This document shows, in pieces, positions 27,566-36,447 of a DNA stretch of 64,000 nt. The number at the start of each line of letters is the position of its first letter. Position 1 is the first letter of the stretch. The notes beneath the pieces are model-generated. The model was not told the DNA's origin, made no database searches, and saw only the letters and a list, made by a program, of their open reading frames with translations. This DNA comes from Streptomyces hoynatensis (lineage in GTDB: Bacteria > Actinomycetota > Actinomycetes > Streptomycetales > Streptomycetaceae). The DNA is taken from the NCBI RefSeq assembly GCF_003626535.1, contig NZ_RBAL01000018.1, forward strand, positions 62,001-126,000. Reading direction: 5' to 3'. Both the position numbers and the translations under genes were made by a program.

Positions 27566-27704
27566 GCGCCCCATCCTGGCGACGGGCCGGGGCGGGGCAC
27601 CACCCCTTTTTCCCCGCCGCCCGGCGGCGTGCCTCCGCCCGCCCCGCCCGGGGCTTTCCCCGCCGCGCGGGCTCAGGCGGCGGAGGCCCAGGCGACGAGC
27701 GGGC

Positions 27705-28727
27705 TCAGGCGGCGGGGGGCGCGTCGGCCGCGGGTTCCGGCCTCGGCGCGGGCGCCGTGGAGTCGCGTACCACGAGCGAGGTGCCGAGGGTGGTCTCGGC
27801 CGTCGCCTGGTCCGCGTCCTTCGCCTCCACGGCCTGGATCAGCAGGTCCACCGCGGCGCGCCCCGCGGCCGCCGTCGGCATGGCGACCGTGGTCAGCCGG
27901 GGCCGGTTCAGCCGCCCGACCACGGTGTCGTCGATGCCCACCACGCTCACCTCCTCGGGCACGGCCACGCCCAGCGCGTCCAGGCCCTCGATGAGGCCGA
28001 CCGCGACCAGGTCGTTGTAGGCGATCACGGCCGTGGCCCGGGCCTCGACGACCGCCCTGGCCGCCGCTATCCCGCCCTGCTCCGTGGGCGAGTTGGGGGC
28101 GAAGAGCGTCATCTCCAGACCCCGCCCGGCCGCGGCGGCCTCCGCGGCCCGCCGCATCTCGGCGCTCGTCCACGAGTTGCGCGGGCCGCCCGCGAGCAGC
28201 AGGCGGCGGTGCCCGAGCCCCGCGAGGTGCTCGACGGCGAGGGCGGCGCCGTGCGCCACATCCATCAGCACCGCACACAGGCCGGGAACGCGCCGGTTGA
28301 CCAGCACCAGCGGCACCTCGCCGCCCAGCGCGGCGATCTCCTCGTTGGCCAGCCGAGGGCTGACCAGCACCAGGCCGTCCACCTGCCGGGCCAGCGTCCG
28401 CAGCAGTTCCTCTTCCGCCCGCGGGTCCTCGTCGGTGTCGGCGACGAAGACCTGGTAGCTGCACAGGCGGGCCCGCGACTGGGCGGACTTGATCAGCGGC
28501 GGGAAGAAGGGGTTGGCGATGTCGGCCACGATGAGGCCGATGTTCTGGGTACGGCCGGTGGTGAGGGCACGGGCCGTCTGGTTGGGCCGGTAGCCGAGCT
28601 CGGCCGCGGCGGCGAGGACGCGTTCGCGGGTCTCGGCCTTCACGAGGTGCGAGCCGGAGAAGGCGCGGGAGACGGTGGAGATGTGCACGCCGGCGGCCTG
28701 GGCGACGTCGCGGATCGTCACGGCCAC
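27705..28727 (-). CDS. LacI-family transcriptional regulator
   Basis: A 340-residue LacI/GalR regulator. The HTH is at the N-terminus (VTIRDVAQAAGVHISTVSRAFSG), with the hinge RPNQTARALTTGRTQNIGLIVADI, then a periplasmic-binding-like sensor domain (DTDEDPRAEEELLRTL, VVGIDDTVVGRLNRPRLTTV). GTG 28727 puts the HTH at the very start, as in the family; GTG 28808 would add 27 unusual residues. No sugar operon lies beside it, so its targets are elsewhere, possibly at palindromes such as those at 6043, 7330 and 17272, although these fit CebR better. Its sugar ligand is unknown. Confidence 0.9.
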   Translation of the reverse strand: MAVTIRDVAQAAGVHISTVSRAFSGSHLVKAETRERVLAAAAELGYRPNQTARALTTGRTQNIGLIVADIANPFFPPLIKSAQSRARLCSYQVFVADTDEDPRAEEELLRTLARQVDGLVLVSPRLANEEIAALGGEVPLVLVNRRVPGLCAVLMDVAHGAALAVEHLAGLGHRRLLLAGGPRNSWTSAEMRRAAEAAAAGRGLEMTLFAPNSPTEQGGIAAARAVVEARATAVIAYNDLVAVGLIEGLDALGVAVPEEVSVVGIDDTVVGRLNRPRLTTVAMPTAAAGRAAVDLLIQAVEAKDADQATAETTLGTSLVVRDSTAPAPRPEPAADAPPAA

Positions 28728-28882
28728 GTCGACCGCGCTCCGTCCGGTCTCGGCCCGGCCCGCCGGCCGGCGGATGTGCCCTTGGCGGCTTGGCTGTTCA
28801 CCCGCCACACCTTAGCCTCAGGCCCCCCGGCGGCCACCCCGCGCACCCCGCCGCCGCGATCGTGCCCGGGCACCGGGAGCGG

Positions 28883-29026
28883 CGGCGCAGCGCGAACGGC
28901 ACCGCAGCGGGAGCGGCACCCATACGGCCGCGAGCGGCACCGCACCCCAAGGGCCGCACCGGGACCGGTGCCGCCCCACGCGGCACCGCACCGCAAAAGC
29001 GGCACCGCACCGCACCGCACCCGGCG
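28883..29026. repeat. Low-complexity CGGCACCGCA repeats
   Basis: The words GCGGCACCGCA, AGCGGCACC and ACCGCACCGC recur many times in the 278 bp between the LacI gene and msrB. No coding sense is seen. The LacI promoter must lie in or next to it. Confidence 0.7.
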
Positions 29027-29086
29027 CCGCGGGCCGGGTGCGCGGGCCTCGCCCCCGCGCGGCCCGGCGGCCCCGGGCCGCGGCCC

Positions 29087-29503
29087 TCAGGACTCGGCGT
29101 CGGCCGGGGTCAGCGTGAGGGCGATCGAGTTGATGCAGTACCGCAGGTCGGTGGGCGTCCCGTAGCCCTCGCCCTCGAAGACGTGCCCGAGGTGGGAGCC
29201 GCAGGTGGCGCACCGGACCTCGGTGCGGGGGCGGCCCGGGATGGAGTGGTCGGGCCTGGTCTCCACCGCGTCGGTGTCGGCCGGGTCGTAGAAGGAGGGC
29301 CAGCCGCAGTGCGACTCGAACTTGGTCGAGGAGCGGAAGAGCTCGGCCCCGCAGGCGCGGCAGTGGTAGACGCCGACCGTCTTGGTGTCGGTGTACTCGC
29401 CGGTGAACGCGCGCTCGGTGCCCGCCTCGCGCAGCACGTGGTAGGCGTCCTCGCCGAGCTCCTCGCGCCACTGCTCCTCGGACTTCTCGATCTTGTATCC
29501 CAT
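29087..29503 (-). CDS. msrB: Peptide-methionine (R)-S-oxide reductase
   Basis: A 138-residue MsrB that repairs methionine-R-sulfoxide in oxidised proteins. The zinc-binding cysteines are in CRACGAELF and CATCGSHLGHVF, the substrate region is KFESHCGWPSFYDP, and the catalytic Cys is in RYCINSIAL. It starts at ATG 29503, 30 bp downstream of murC, so it is probably co-transcribed with it. Confidence 0.96.
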   Translation of the reverse strand: MGYKIEKSEEQWREELGEDAYHVLREAGTERAFTGEYTDTKTVGVYHCRACGAELFRSSTKFESHCGWPSFYDPADTDAVETRPDHSIPGRPRTEVRCATCGSHLGHVFEGEGYGTPTDLRYCINSIALTLTPADAES

Positions 29504-29533
29504 GCGTGTGTCTCCTTGGTTCTCCAGGGCACG

Positions 29534-30928
29534 TCAGCCGGCGAGCCGGGCGAGGATCTCGGGACCGAGGTCGGTGACGTCGCCCGCGCCCATGGTGACA
29601 ACGAGATCCCCTGGCTTCGCGATTCCCGCGACGGCCTCGGCGACGGCGCCCTTGTCGTGCTCGGCGCGCACCTCGGCCCCCGCGGCGCGGGCCGCGTCCA
29701 CGATCAGGGCGCTGGTGACCCCCGGGATCGGATCCTCGCGGGCGGGGTAGATGTCGAGGACCAGGCAGGCGTCGGCCAGGGCGAGGGCCTGCCCCATCTC
29801 GGTGGCCAGCTCCCTGGTGCGGCTGAAGAGGTGCGGCTGGAAGACGACGAGCACCCGGCCGCCCGCGGCGCCCTCGCGCAGCGCCTCGATGTCGGCCGTC
29901 ATCTCGGTCGGGTGGTGGGCGTAGGAGTCGACGACCCGCACGCCGGCCGCCTCGCCCATGCGCTGGAGGCGGCGGCGTGCCCCGGTGTAGCTGCCGAGGG
30001 CCTTGGCCAGGTCGCTCTCGGGCACCCCGGCGGCCACGCCGGCCGCGAGCGCGGCGACGGCGTTGTGCGCGTAGTGGCGGCCTGGCACCGCGACGCGGAA
30101 GGCGAGTTCGCGGCCCTCGCGTGCCACGGTGACCTCGCTCTCCAGCCCCTCGCTCACCAGCCGCTTCACCCGCACGGTGGCGTCGGCCGACTCCCCGTAG
30201 GTGACGAGGGTGAGGCCGGCGCGCCCCGCCAGGCGCGCGGTCAGCTCGCGGGCGCCCGCCTGGTCGGCGTTGACCACCAGGGTGCCGCCGGGCACGATCC
30301 GGTCGGCGAACCGCTCGAAGGACTCGTAAACCTCTTCCAGCGAGGCGTAGTTGGCGTGGTGGTCGAGCTCGACGTTGAGGACGGTCGCCACCTCGGGGCG
30401 GTAGCGGTGGAAGCTGCGGTCGCTCTCGTCGGCCTCGGCCACGAAGAGGTCGCCCGTGCCGTGCTCCGCGTTCGAGCCCGGCGCGTCCAGGTCGCCGCCG
30501 ATCGCGTACGAGGGGGCAAGGCCCAGCTCGGTGAGGGCGACGGCGAGCATCGAGGTGGTGGTGGTCTTGCCGTGGGTGCCCGCCACGGCGATCGCCCGCC
30601 TGCCCTCCATGAGGGCGGCGAGCGCGGCGGCGCGGTGCACCGTGGGGATGCCGCGCCTGGCGGCCTCGGTCAGCTCGGGGTTGTCCGGGCGGATGGCGCT
30701 GGAGACGACGACGCAGCTGGCGTCGGGGGCCAGGTGGACGGCGGCGTGGCCCAGGTGCACCTCGACGCCGAGCGCGCGGAGGGCGGCGGCGGTCTCCGAG
30801 TCGCGGGAGTCGCTGCCCGCCACGCGGGCGCCACGCCGGCTGAGGATCTTGGCGATGCCCGACATGCCCGCGCCGCCGATGCCGATGAAGTGCGGTTTCT
30901 CCAGCGTGGGCGGGATCGCCGGTGTCAT
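29534..30928 (-). CDS. murC: UDP-N-acetylmuramate--L-alanine ligase
   Basis: A 464-residue Mur ligase that adds L-Ala to UDP-MurNAc in peptidoglycan synthesis. The N-terminal Rossmann motif FIGIGGAGMSGIAKIL, the ATP loop GTHGKTTTTSML, the central LNVELDHHANY and the C-terminal SYAHHPTE are all present. ATG 30928 follows GGGAGA. It stands apart from the dcw cluster, as expected for this actinobacterial murC copy, and is paired with msrB. Confidence 0.96.
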   Translation of the reverse strand: MTPAIPPTLEKPHFIGIGGAGMSGIAKILSRRGARVAGSDSRDSETAAALRALGVEVHLGHAAVHLAPDASCVVVSSAIRPDNPELTEAARRGIPTVHRAAALAALMEGRRAIAVAGTHGKTTTTSMLAVALTELGLAPSYAIGGDLDAPGSNAEHGTGDLFVAEADESDRSFHRYRPEVATVLNVELDHHANYASLEEVYESFERFADRIVPGGTLVVNADQAGARELTARLAGRAGLTLVTYGESADATVRVKRLVSEGLESEVTVAREGRELAFRVAVPGRHYAHNAVAALAAGVAAGVPESDLAKALGSYTGARRRLQRMGEAAGVRVVDSYAHHPTEMTADIEALREGAAGGRVLVVFQPHLFSRTRELATEMGQALALADACLVLDIYPAREDPIPGVTSALIVDAARAAGAEVRAEHDKGAVAEAVAGIAKPGDLVVTMGAGDVTDLGPEILARLAG

Positions 30929-31001
30929 CGATGTCTCTCCCTGGTCGAGGCGTGCCCCCTGCGTGCCCCCCGATTGTCGCACCCGGCCGGGACGGCGCCG
31001 G

Positions 31002-31469
31002 TCATTCCGAGTGGGCGAACAGCTTGAGCACGGGCACGCCCACCTTGTGCCTGGCCCGGGAGGCCCAGTCGCGGTGGAAGAACTCCTCGACGTAGTGCGG
31101 GGCGGTCAGGACGATGACCTCGTCGGCGCCCGTCTCCTCGACCACGGAGGCCAGCACGTCCAGCGGGTGGTCGTCGATGAGCCGCCCCTCCGCCTCGACG
31201 CCCACCTCGCGCAGCGCCTGGATCGACTGGGCCAGGGCCCGCCGGCCCCGCTCGTCCCGGCGGTCCTCCTCCGGCGCCTCGGCCTCGCTCACCGCCTCCG
31301 TGAACTCGCCGAGCGCCACGTCGTCCAGCGCCCGCAGCAGCCGGTCCTGCTCGCCGCGCGGCTGCATCAGCACCACGAAGGACTGGGGTTCCTCGCCGTG
31401 CAGGGTGGTGACGAGCTCGACGTCGGTCGGCGCCATCGGCTTTTCGATCATGAGAATTATCGTGATCAC
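31002..31469 (-). CDS. Conserved actinobacterial protein, universal-stress-like
   Basis: A 155-residue protein conserved in Streptomyces and sometimes misnamed indole-3-glycerol phosphate synthase. It begins MITIILMIEKPMAPTDVELV and ends with a Rossmann-like half (VEAEGRLIDDHPLDVLASVVEETGADEVIVLTAP in part), resembling the nucleotide-binding half of UspA proteins. GTG 31469 is used; ATG 31451 is an alternative. It lies 73 bp upstream of murC in the same direction. Function unknown. Confidence 0.75.
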   Translation of the reverse strand: MITIILMIEKPMAPTDVELVTTLHGEEPQSFVVLMQPRGEQDRLLRALDDVALGEFTEAVSEAEAPEEDRRDERGRRALAQSIQALREVGVEAEGRLIDDHPLDVLASVVEETGADEVIVLTAPHYVEEFFHRDWASRARHKVGVPVLKLFAHSE

Positions 31470-31761
31470 TGGGAGCGCCCCTTCGTCGGTGCCGGGTCAC
31501 GCGCGCCCCGACGGAAGCCATCCTCCCCCGGGGGCCTCACGGGGTGTTGCGCTTTTCAGCCTGCCCCGATCAGGATAAGCGGAATACCATATTCCGCTCT
31601 CCCGAATGCGGCTTTTCCCGTTCTCTCCGTCCGCTCCGCCCCCTTGCGCCTTCTTGTACCCTTCCTCCGGCTCTTTCGCCTTCCGCCGCCCCCGGGTACC
31701 CCGCCCGGCCGGGAGCGTGCCTCCCGTTGCGCGGGCACCGGGCCGGGGCGGCGCCGGGGGT

Positions 31762-32535
31762 TCAGCGCCGCCGGTAGCGGGTGAACAGGAAGCCGGAGTC
31801 CTCCAGGACGTCGGTCAGCTCCAGTTCGCGGGGGGCGTCCAGCTCCGGGCCGCTGACGATCCTGGGCGCGGTGCCGGCCGTGTACCTGGGCGCCCAGCTC
31901 AGGCACAGCTCGTCCACCACCCCCGCGGTGACGAGCTGCCCCAGCAGCCGCGGGCCGCCCTCGGTGAGCATCCGCGGGTAGCCGCGGCGGGCCAGCTCGG
32001 CCTTGACGCGTGCGGGCTCGGCCCCCGAGCCCTCCCCGGCCGTGATCACCTCCACGCCCGCCTCCCGGGCCAGGGCCAGCCCCGCGTGCGGCGCCCTGGC
32101 CCCGGTCAGCAGCAGGGTCGGCACCAGCGGCTCGGCGAACAGCGGCAGCGAGAAGTCCAGGTGCAGGCTCGCGCTGAGAACGGCGATGGCCGGGACCGGC
32201 GCCTGCCCGGCCGCGGCCCGCCGCTCGGCGAACTCGGAACGGGCGCGGGCGGGCCGGTACCGCTCCTCGCGCACCGTCTCCGCCCCGACGATCACCACGT
32301 CGGCGAGCTGCCGCAGCACCCCGAAGACCCGCTTGTCCGCCGCAGAGGACAGCGGGCGGGAGCGCCCGCCGTGGTGGGCGGCGCCGTCCGCGGAGGACAC
32401 CATGTTGGCGCGCAGCCACCCGGCGCCCGGCAGGCGTTCCTCGGGGTAGGCGTAGGCGTCGGCGATCTCGGACAGGTCCCACTCCCGGTCCACGAGGGCG
32501 GCCGGACCCGGGGCGGCGGGGAACAGGCGTCGCAT
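31762..32535 (-). CDS. RibD-like pyrimidine/dihydrofolate reductase family protein
   Basis: A 257-residue NADPH-dependent reductase of the RibD C-terminal family. It has NMVSSADGAAHHGGRSRPLSSAADKRVF in part, VVIVGAETVREERY, and the late motif LTEGGPRLLGQLV. It lacks a deaminase domain and lies away from other rib genes, so a role in riboflavin synthesis is possible but unproven. ATG 32535 diverges from zapE with 75 bp between the starts. Confidence 0.85.
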   Translation of the reverse strand: MRRLFPAAPGPAALVDREWDLSEIADAYAYPEERLPGAGWLRANMVSSADGAAHHGGRSRPLSSAADKRVFGVLRQLADVVIVGAETVREERYRPARARSEFAERRAAAGQAPVPAIAVLSASLHLDFSLPLFAEPLVPTLLLTGARAPHAGLALAREAGVEVITAGEGSGAEPARVKAELARRGYPRMLTEGGPRLLGQLVTAGVVDELCLSWAPRYTAGTAPRIVSGPELDAPRELELTDVLEDSGFLFTRYRRR

Positions 32536-32610
32536 GGGGCGCAGTGTGGCACACGGGCCGACTCGGGCCAGGAAGGTGGGCGCGGCCCGCTCCGCGTACA
32601 GTGGGAGACT

Positions 32611-33696
32611 GTGTCCACTCGCACCACCCAGGAGTCCCCCGGCCCGATATCCGGCCCCGTGGCGCTGAGCGCCAGGGAGCCCAGGGTGGCCCCCGAGCGG
32701 CTGGTCGCCGAGCTGGTCCCGCCGCTCCGTTTCGAGACCGTGCGGTTCGACACCTACCTGCCCGACCCGAAGCAGCCGAGCCAGGGCGCCGCGGTGAAGG
32801 CGCTCGACGCGTTCGCCTCCGGGCTCGGCGAGGGAGCGCGGGCGGGCACCGGCCGCGGCGGGCTGTGGCCGCGGCGCGCGCGCCGCAGGCAGCCGCCCGA
32901 GCCGCGCGGGATCTACCTGGACGGCGGCTACGGGGTCGGCAAGACGCACCTGCTCGCCTCCCTGTGGCACGCCGCCCCCGTGCCCCGCGAGGCCAAGGCG
33001 TTCGGCACCTTCGTGGAGCTGACCAACCTCGTGGGCGCGCTCGGCTTCCGGCGGACGGTGGACACGCTGGCCGGCCATCGGCTGCTGTGCATCGACGAGT
33101 TCGAGCTGGACGACCCGGGCGACACGGTGCTGATCTCCTCGCTCCTCGGGCAGCTCGCCGCCCGGGGCGTGGCGCTGGCCGCCACCTCCAACACGCTGCC
33201 GGGGCGCCTGGGCGAGGGCAGGTTCGCCGCCGCGGACTTCCTGCGCGAGATACAGGGGCTCGCCGCGCACTTCCGCACCCTGCGCATCGACGGCGAGGAC
33301 TACCGGCACCGCGGGCTCCCGCGGGCGCCGGAGCCGCGCCCCGAGGAGGAGGTCATCCGGGTCGCGCACGCCACGCCCGGCGCCTCCCTCGACGCGTTCG
33401 GCCCGCTGCTCGACCACCTGCGGCGGGTCCACCCCAGCCGCTACGGCGCGCTGCTCGGCGGCGTGGAAACGGTCTGCCTCACCGGGGTGCGGCCGGTGCC
33501 CGACCAGGCCACGGCGCTGCGTCTGGTGGTGCTCGCCGACCGGCTCTACGACCGGGAGATCCCGGTGCTCGCCTCCGGGGTGCCCTTCGACCGGCTCTTC
33601 GGCGAGGAGATGCTAAACGGCGGCTACCGCAAGAAGTACCACCGCGCCGTCTCCCGGCTGACGGCGCTGGCCAGGGATGCCGCGGCCGCCGCCTGA
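32611..33696 (+). CDS. zapE: Cell-division ATPase, ZapE/AFG1 family
   Basis: A 361-residue AFG1-like AAA ATPase. Walker A is GGYGVGKTHLLASLWH, Walker B is LLCIDEFELDDPGD, and sensor 1 is ATSNTLP; LDGGYG and FDRLFGEEMLNGGYRKKYHRA are typical of the family. In proteobacteria ZapE modulates the Z ring; its actinobacterial role is not settled. GTG 32611 follows GGGAG. Confidence 0.9.
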   Translation: MSTRTTQESPGPISGPVALSAREPRVAPERLVAELVPPLRFETVRFDTYLPDPKQPSQGAAVKALDAFASGLGEGARAGTGRGGLWPRRARRRQPPEPRGIYLDGGYGVGKTHLLASLWHAAPVPREAKAFGTFVELTNLVGALGFRRTVDTLAGHRLLCIDEFELDDPGDTVLISSLLGQLAARGVALAATSNTLPGRLGEGRFAAADFLREIQGLAAHFRTLRIDGEDYRHRGLPRAPEPRPEEEVIRVAHATPGASLDAFGPLLDHLRRVHPSRYGALLGGVETVCLTGVRPVPDQATALRLVVLADRLYDREIPVLASGVPFDRLFGEEMLNGGYRKKYHRAVSRLTALARDAAAAA

Positions 33697-33783
33697 GGCG
33701 CCGGACGGAGCGGACGGACCGGGCGGGCCGGACGGCCGGGGGCGCGTGCCCGAGCGCGGGCGCCGCCGGGCCCGGTGCGGGGC

Positions 33784-34458
33784 TCAGCGGCGGCGGGCGA
33801 GGCGGCAGGCCAGCGCCACCGCGGCCGCGGCGACCAGGAGCGCGGCGGCGCAGGGCAGCAGGGGCCAGCGCGTGGTCCCGTCCTGCGAGCCCCCGACCAG
33901 GCTGCCGACCGCCGCGTTCGCCGGCGAGGCGCCCGCCACCAGGAACAGCACGGCCCCGGCCACCGTCGCCGCCAGGGAGGCCGCCCGGCCGCGCAGCAGC
34001 GGACGGCCGGCGAGCGCCCCGATGACCAGGCCGAGCAGGGCGCAGGCCACCATGGCCAGCAGCCCCGCCGCGGCCGCCGGGCCCCTGGGCACCTCCGTCC
34101 GGTGATCGGCCCCGTGCGGATCGCTGATCAGCGCGACGAGGCACACGGCCACCGTGCCCGGCGCCAGCGAGGCCAGCAGCGCGGTGACCAGGCTCGCCAG
34201 GTGGGTGCGGGCGGGTCCCGCCGCGGCCACGACGCAGTCCCGCGCCGCGGGCGGCTCCACCGTCAGGCAGGTCCGCGTCAGCCAGGCCGCCACCGGCAGC
34301 AGCGCCGCGGCGGCGAAGCCGAGCGAGTCCAGCACGGGCTGCCCTGACTGCACGCCGATCCCGAGCAGCGCCGCGTACAGCACGAGCGGGGCGAGCGCGC
34401 GGTGGGAACGCAGCAACAGCGCCGCGTCGTACCGCACCAGGACCGCCAGCGCCCTCAT
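33784..34458 (-). CDS. ABC transporter membrane subunit
   Basis: A 224-residue hydrophobic protein with about six membrane segments (residues about 20-38, 48-65, 85-105, 130-155, 160-180 and 200-218). It begins with the cytoplasmic RALAVLVRYDAALLLRS lead-in of exporter permeases. Its ATG overlaps the ATPase gene stop by 4 bp. The substrate is unknown. Confidence 0.75.
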   Translation of the reverse strand: MRALAVLVRYDAALLLRSHRALAPLVLYAALLGIGVQSGQPVLDSLGFAAAALLPVAAWLTRTCLTVEPPAARDCVVAAAGPARTHLASLVTALLASLAPGTVAVCLVALISDPHGADHRTEVPRGPAAAAGLLAMVACALLGLVIGALAGRPLLRGRAASLAATVAGAVLFLVAGASPANAAVGSLVGGSQDGTTRWPLLPCAAALLVAAAAVALACRLARRR

Positions 34459-35303
34459 CCGCGGGTCTCCACCGAGCGGATGTGCCAGGCGGGTTCCGCC
34501 GCCAGCAGCGCGCGGAGCAGCGCGTCGGACTCCGCGGCCGTCACGGTCAGCCGGAACGCGCCGCCCGGCAGCGGCTCGGGGCGCGGCCCGCCGGGCGGGA
34601 CGCCTGGCGGCGGCCCGGCGGCGCCGGGCGGCGCGACCGCCTCGACCACCACCCGCGGCCCCGGGGCCGGGCCGCCGGCGGCGGGCCTGCCGCCGGCCTG
34701 GCGCAGCCGCCCGCCGTCCAGCCGGTGGACGAGGGCGCCCGCCTCGCGCAGCCGCGCCGGGTCGTGGTCGACGAACACCGCGGCACCGCCCGCGGCCACC
34801 CGGTCCAGCACCGCGGCGTCCAGCGTGCGCCTGGCCTCCTGGTCGAGTCCGGTCCACGCCTCGTCGAGGACCACCAGCTCCGGCTCGGCCAGGAAGGCCT
34901 GGCTCACGGCCACCTTCTGGCAGCTCCCCTTGGACAGTTCGCGCAGCGGGGTGTGCGCGTGGCCGGCGGCGCCGAAGCGCTCAAGCCACTGTGCGGCCGC
35001 CCTGGCCGCGGCGGGCCCGCGCAGCCCGTGCACCCGGCCCAGGTGCGTCAGGTAGCCGAGCGCGGTCAGCCCGAGGGCGGGCGGGAACCGCTCGGGAACG
35101 CAGGCCGTGCGCCGCGGGCGGCCCCCGATCCGGCCGCGGCTCGGCGCGTCCGTGCCGGCGACCAGCCGCAGCAGGGTCGACTTCCCCGAGCCGTTGCCGC
35201 CCTGGACCCGGACCAGCGCGCCCGGCGGGATGTCGAGGTCCACATCCCGCAACACCCATGGCCCGCGCGGACGGTAGCGCCTGCTCACCCCCTGGAGTCT
35301 CAC
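34455..35303 (-). CDS. ABC transporter ATP-binding subunit
   Basis: A 282-residue ATPase. Walker A is GGNGSGKSTLLRLV, the signature is the divergent LSKGSCQKVAV, Walker B is LVVLDEAWTGLD, and the switch His is in FVDHDP. A Pro/Gly-rich linker (about 205-245) leads to a C-terminal extension (TVTAAESDALLRALL). GTG 35303 (VRLQGVSRRY) is chosen. With the coupled permease it forms a small exporter. It lies divergent from the DUF692 cassette with 241 bp between them; a functional tie is possible but not shown. Confidence 0.85.
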   Translation of the reverse strand: MRLQGVSRRYRPRGPWVLRDVDLDIPPGALVRVQGGNGSGKSTLLRLVAGTDAPSRGRIGGRPRRTACVPERFPPALGLTALGYLTHLGRVHGLRGPAAARAAAQWLERFGAAGHAHTPLRELSKGSCQKVAVSQAFLAEPELVVLDEAWTGLDQEARRTLDAAVLDRVAAGGAAVFVDHDPARLREAGALVHRLDGGRLRQAGGRPAAGGPAPGPRVVVEAVAPPGAAGPPPGVPPGGPRPEPLPGGAFRLTVTAAESDALLRALLAAEPAWHIRSVETRG

Positions 35304-35344
35304 CCGGCCGACCTTAGCCCAGCGCCGCCGACTCCCCCACCCGT

Positions 35345-35363
35345 TCTGAGGCCAAACCTCAGA
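35345..35363. promoter_or_regulatory. Palindrome between the ABC exporter and DUF692 genes
   Basis: TCTGAGG-CCAAA-CCTCAGA is a perfect 7-bp inverted repeat with a 5-base spacer, followed by a further half-like CCTCTGA. Its position between divergent units suggests an operator. Confidence 0.5.
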
Positions 35364-35425
35364 TATTCCTCTGAACATCCCGGCGTGCGGTTCCCGGGAC
35401 GGTGAACGGGAGACAACCTCTTCCA

Positions 35426-35457
35426 AACGAAGTCTCAACCGAACGAAGTCCCAACGA
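35426..35457. repeat. 16-bp direct repeats upstream of the DUF692 gene
   Basis: AACGAAGTCTCAAC (35426) and AACGAAGTCCCAAC (35442) are spaced 16 bp, and a third partial copy (AACGTCCC) begins near 35458. The array lies 90-120 bp before the DUF692 start and may be an activator-binding array. Confidence 0.55.
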
Positions 35458-35544
35458 ACGTCCCCCAGGAACGTTCCCTGCGCACACCCGGCAGACGTCC
35501 CTGCGGGCGTTCGCCGTGCACGTCGCACATCTCGGGGGGTACGC

Positions 35545-36447
35545 GTGACAGGAGCCGTACAGCCCGCGAAACCCGTGGGGTTCGCGAGGCGGGAGGGACG
35601 AGCGGCCGGGGAATCGGTGCCGCTCGGCCTCGGCATCGGGTGGCGGCCCGAGATCGCCGAGGGCATCGAGGAACTTCGGGGCATCGACTGGGTGGAGGTG
35701 GTCGCCGAGAACACCTGCGCCGACCACCTGCCGGACAGCCTGGTCCGACTGCGCCGACGCGGCACGACCGTCGTGCCGCACGGGGTGTCGCTCGGCCTCG
35801 GGGGCGCCGAGCGGCCCTCCCCGGGCCGGCTGGTGGCCCTCGCCCACCTCGCGGAGTCGCTTCGGGCCCCGCTGGTCACCGAGCACATCGCCTTCGTCAG
35901 GGCGGGCGGCGAGCTGACCGGAACCCCGCGGATCGAGGCGGGGCACCTGCTGCCGGTGCCGCGCACCCGCGACGCCCTCGACGTCCTGTGCGAGAACGTC
36001 CGCATCGCGCAGGACGCCCTCCCGGTGCCGCTGGCCCTGGAGAACATCGCGGCGCTCTTCGCCTGGCCCGGCGAGGAGCTGACGGAGGGCCAGTTCCTCA
36101 GCGAGCTGGTCGAGCGCACCGGCGTCGGGCTGCTGATCGACGTCGCCAACCTCTACACGAACCAGGTCAACCGCGGCGAGGACCCCGCCGCCGCGCTCGA
36201 CGCCCTGCCGGCCGGGTCGCTCGCCTACGTGCACGTCGCGGGCGGCGTGCTGCGCAACGGCGTCTGGCACGACAGCCACGCCCACCCGGTGCCGCCGCAG
36301 GTGCTCGGCCTCCTCGACGAGCTGTGCCGCAGGTCCCGGCCGCCCGGCGTGCTGCTCGAACGCGACGAGGCGTTCCCGCCGGTGGCCGAGCTCGCCGCCG
36401 AACTCGACGCCATCCGCGGCGTGGTGGAGGGGGCCCGCCATGGCTGA
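35545..36447 (+). CDS. DUF692 multinuclear non-heme iron oxidase (MNIO) family protein
   Basis: A 300-residue TIM-barrel protein of the MbnB/TglH (DUF692) family, whose members use two or three irons to oxidise cysteines of ribosomal peptides. Likely metal ligands fall in the expected places: His79 (VPHGVSL), Glu113-His114 (TEHIAF), Glu166 (LALENIAA), Asp199/Asn202 (LIDVANLY), His230 (YVHVAGG), Asp243/His245 (HDSHAH) and Glu272 (LERDEAF). GTG 35545 follows a G-rich site. It overlaps the next gene by 8 bp, and that gene by position and sequence looks like the DUF2063-type partner. The presumed substrate is the Cys-rich protein two genes downstream. Confidence 0.88.
   Translation: MTGAVQPAKPVGFARREGRAAGESVPLGLGIGWRPEIAEGIEELRGIDWVEVVAENTCADHLPDSLVRLRRRGTTVVPHGVSLGLGGAERPSPGRLVALAHLAESLRAPLVTEHIAFVRAGGELTGTPRIEAGHLLPVPRTRDALDVLCENVRIAQDALPVPLALENIAALFAWPGEELTEGQFLSELVERTGVGLLIDVANLYTNQVNRGEDPAAALDALPAGSLAYVHVAGGVLRNGVWHDSHAHPVPPQVLGLLDELCRRSRPPGVLLERDEAFPPVAELAAELDAIRGVVEGARHG

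Noticed and set aside
31476..31492. CebR-like TGGGAGCGCCCC near the stress-like gene
   Set aside because: The second half does not complete the palindrome, and the gene has no cellulose link.
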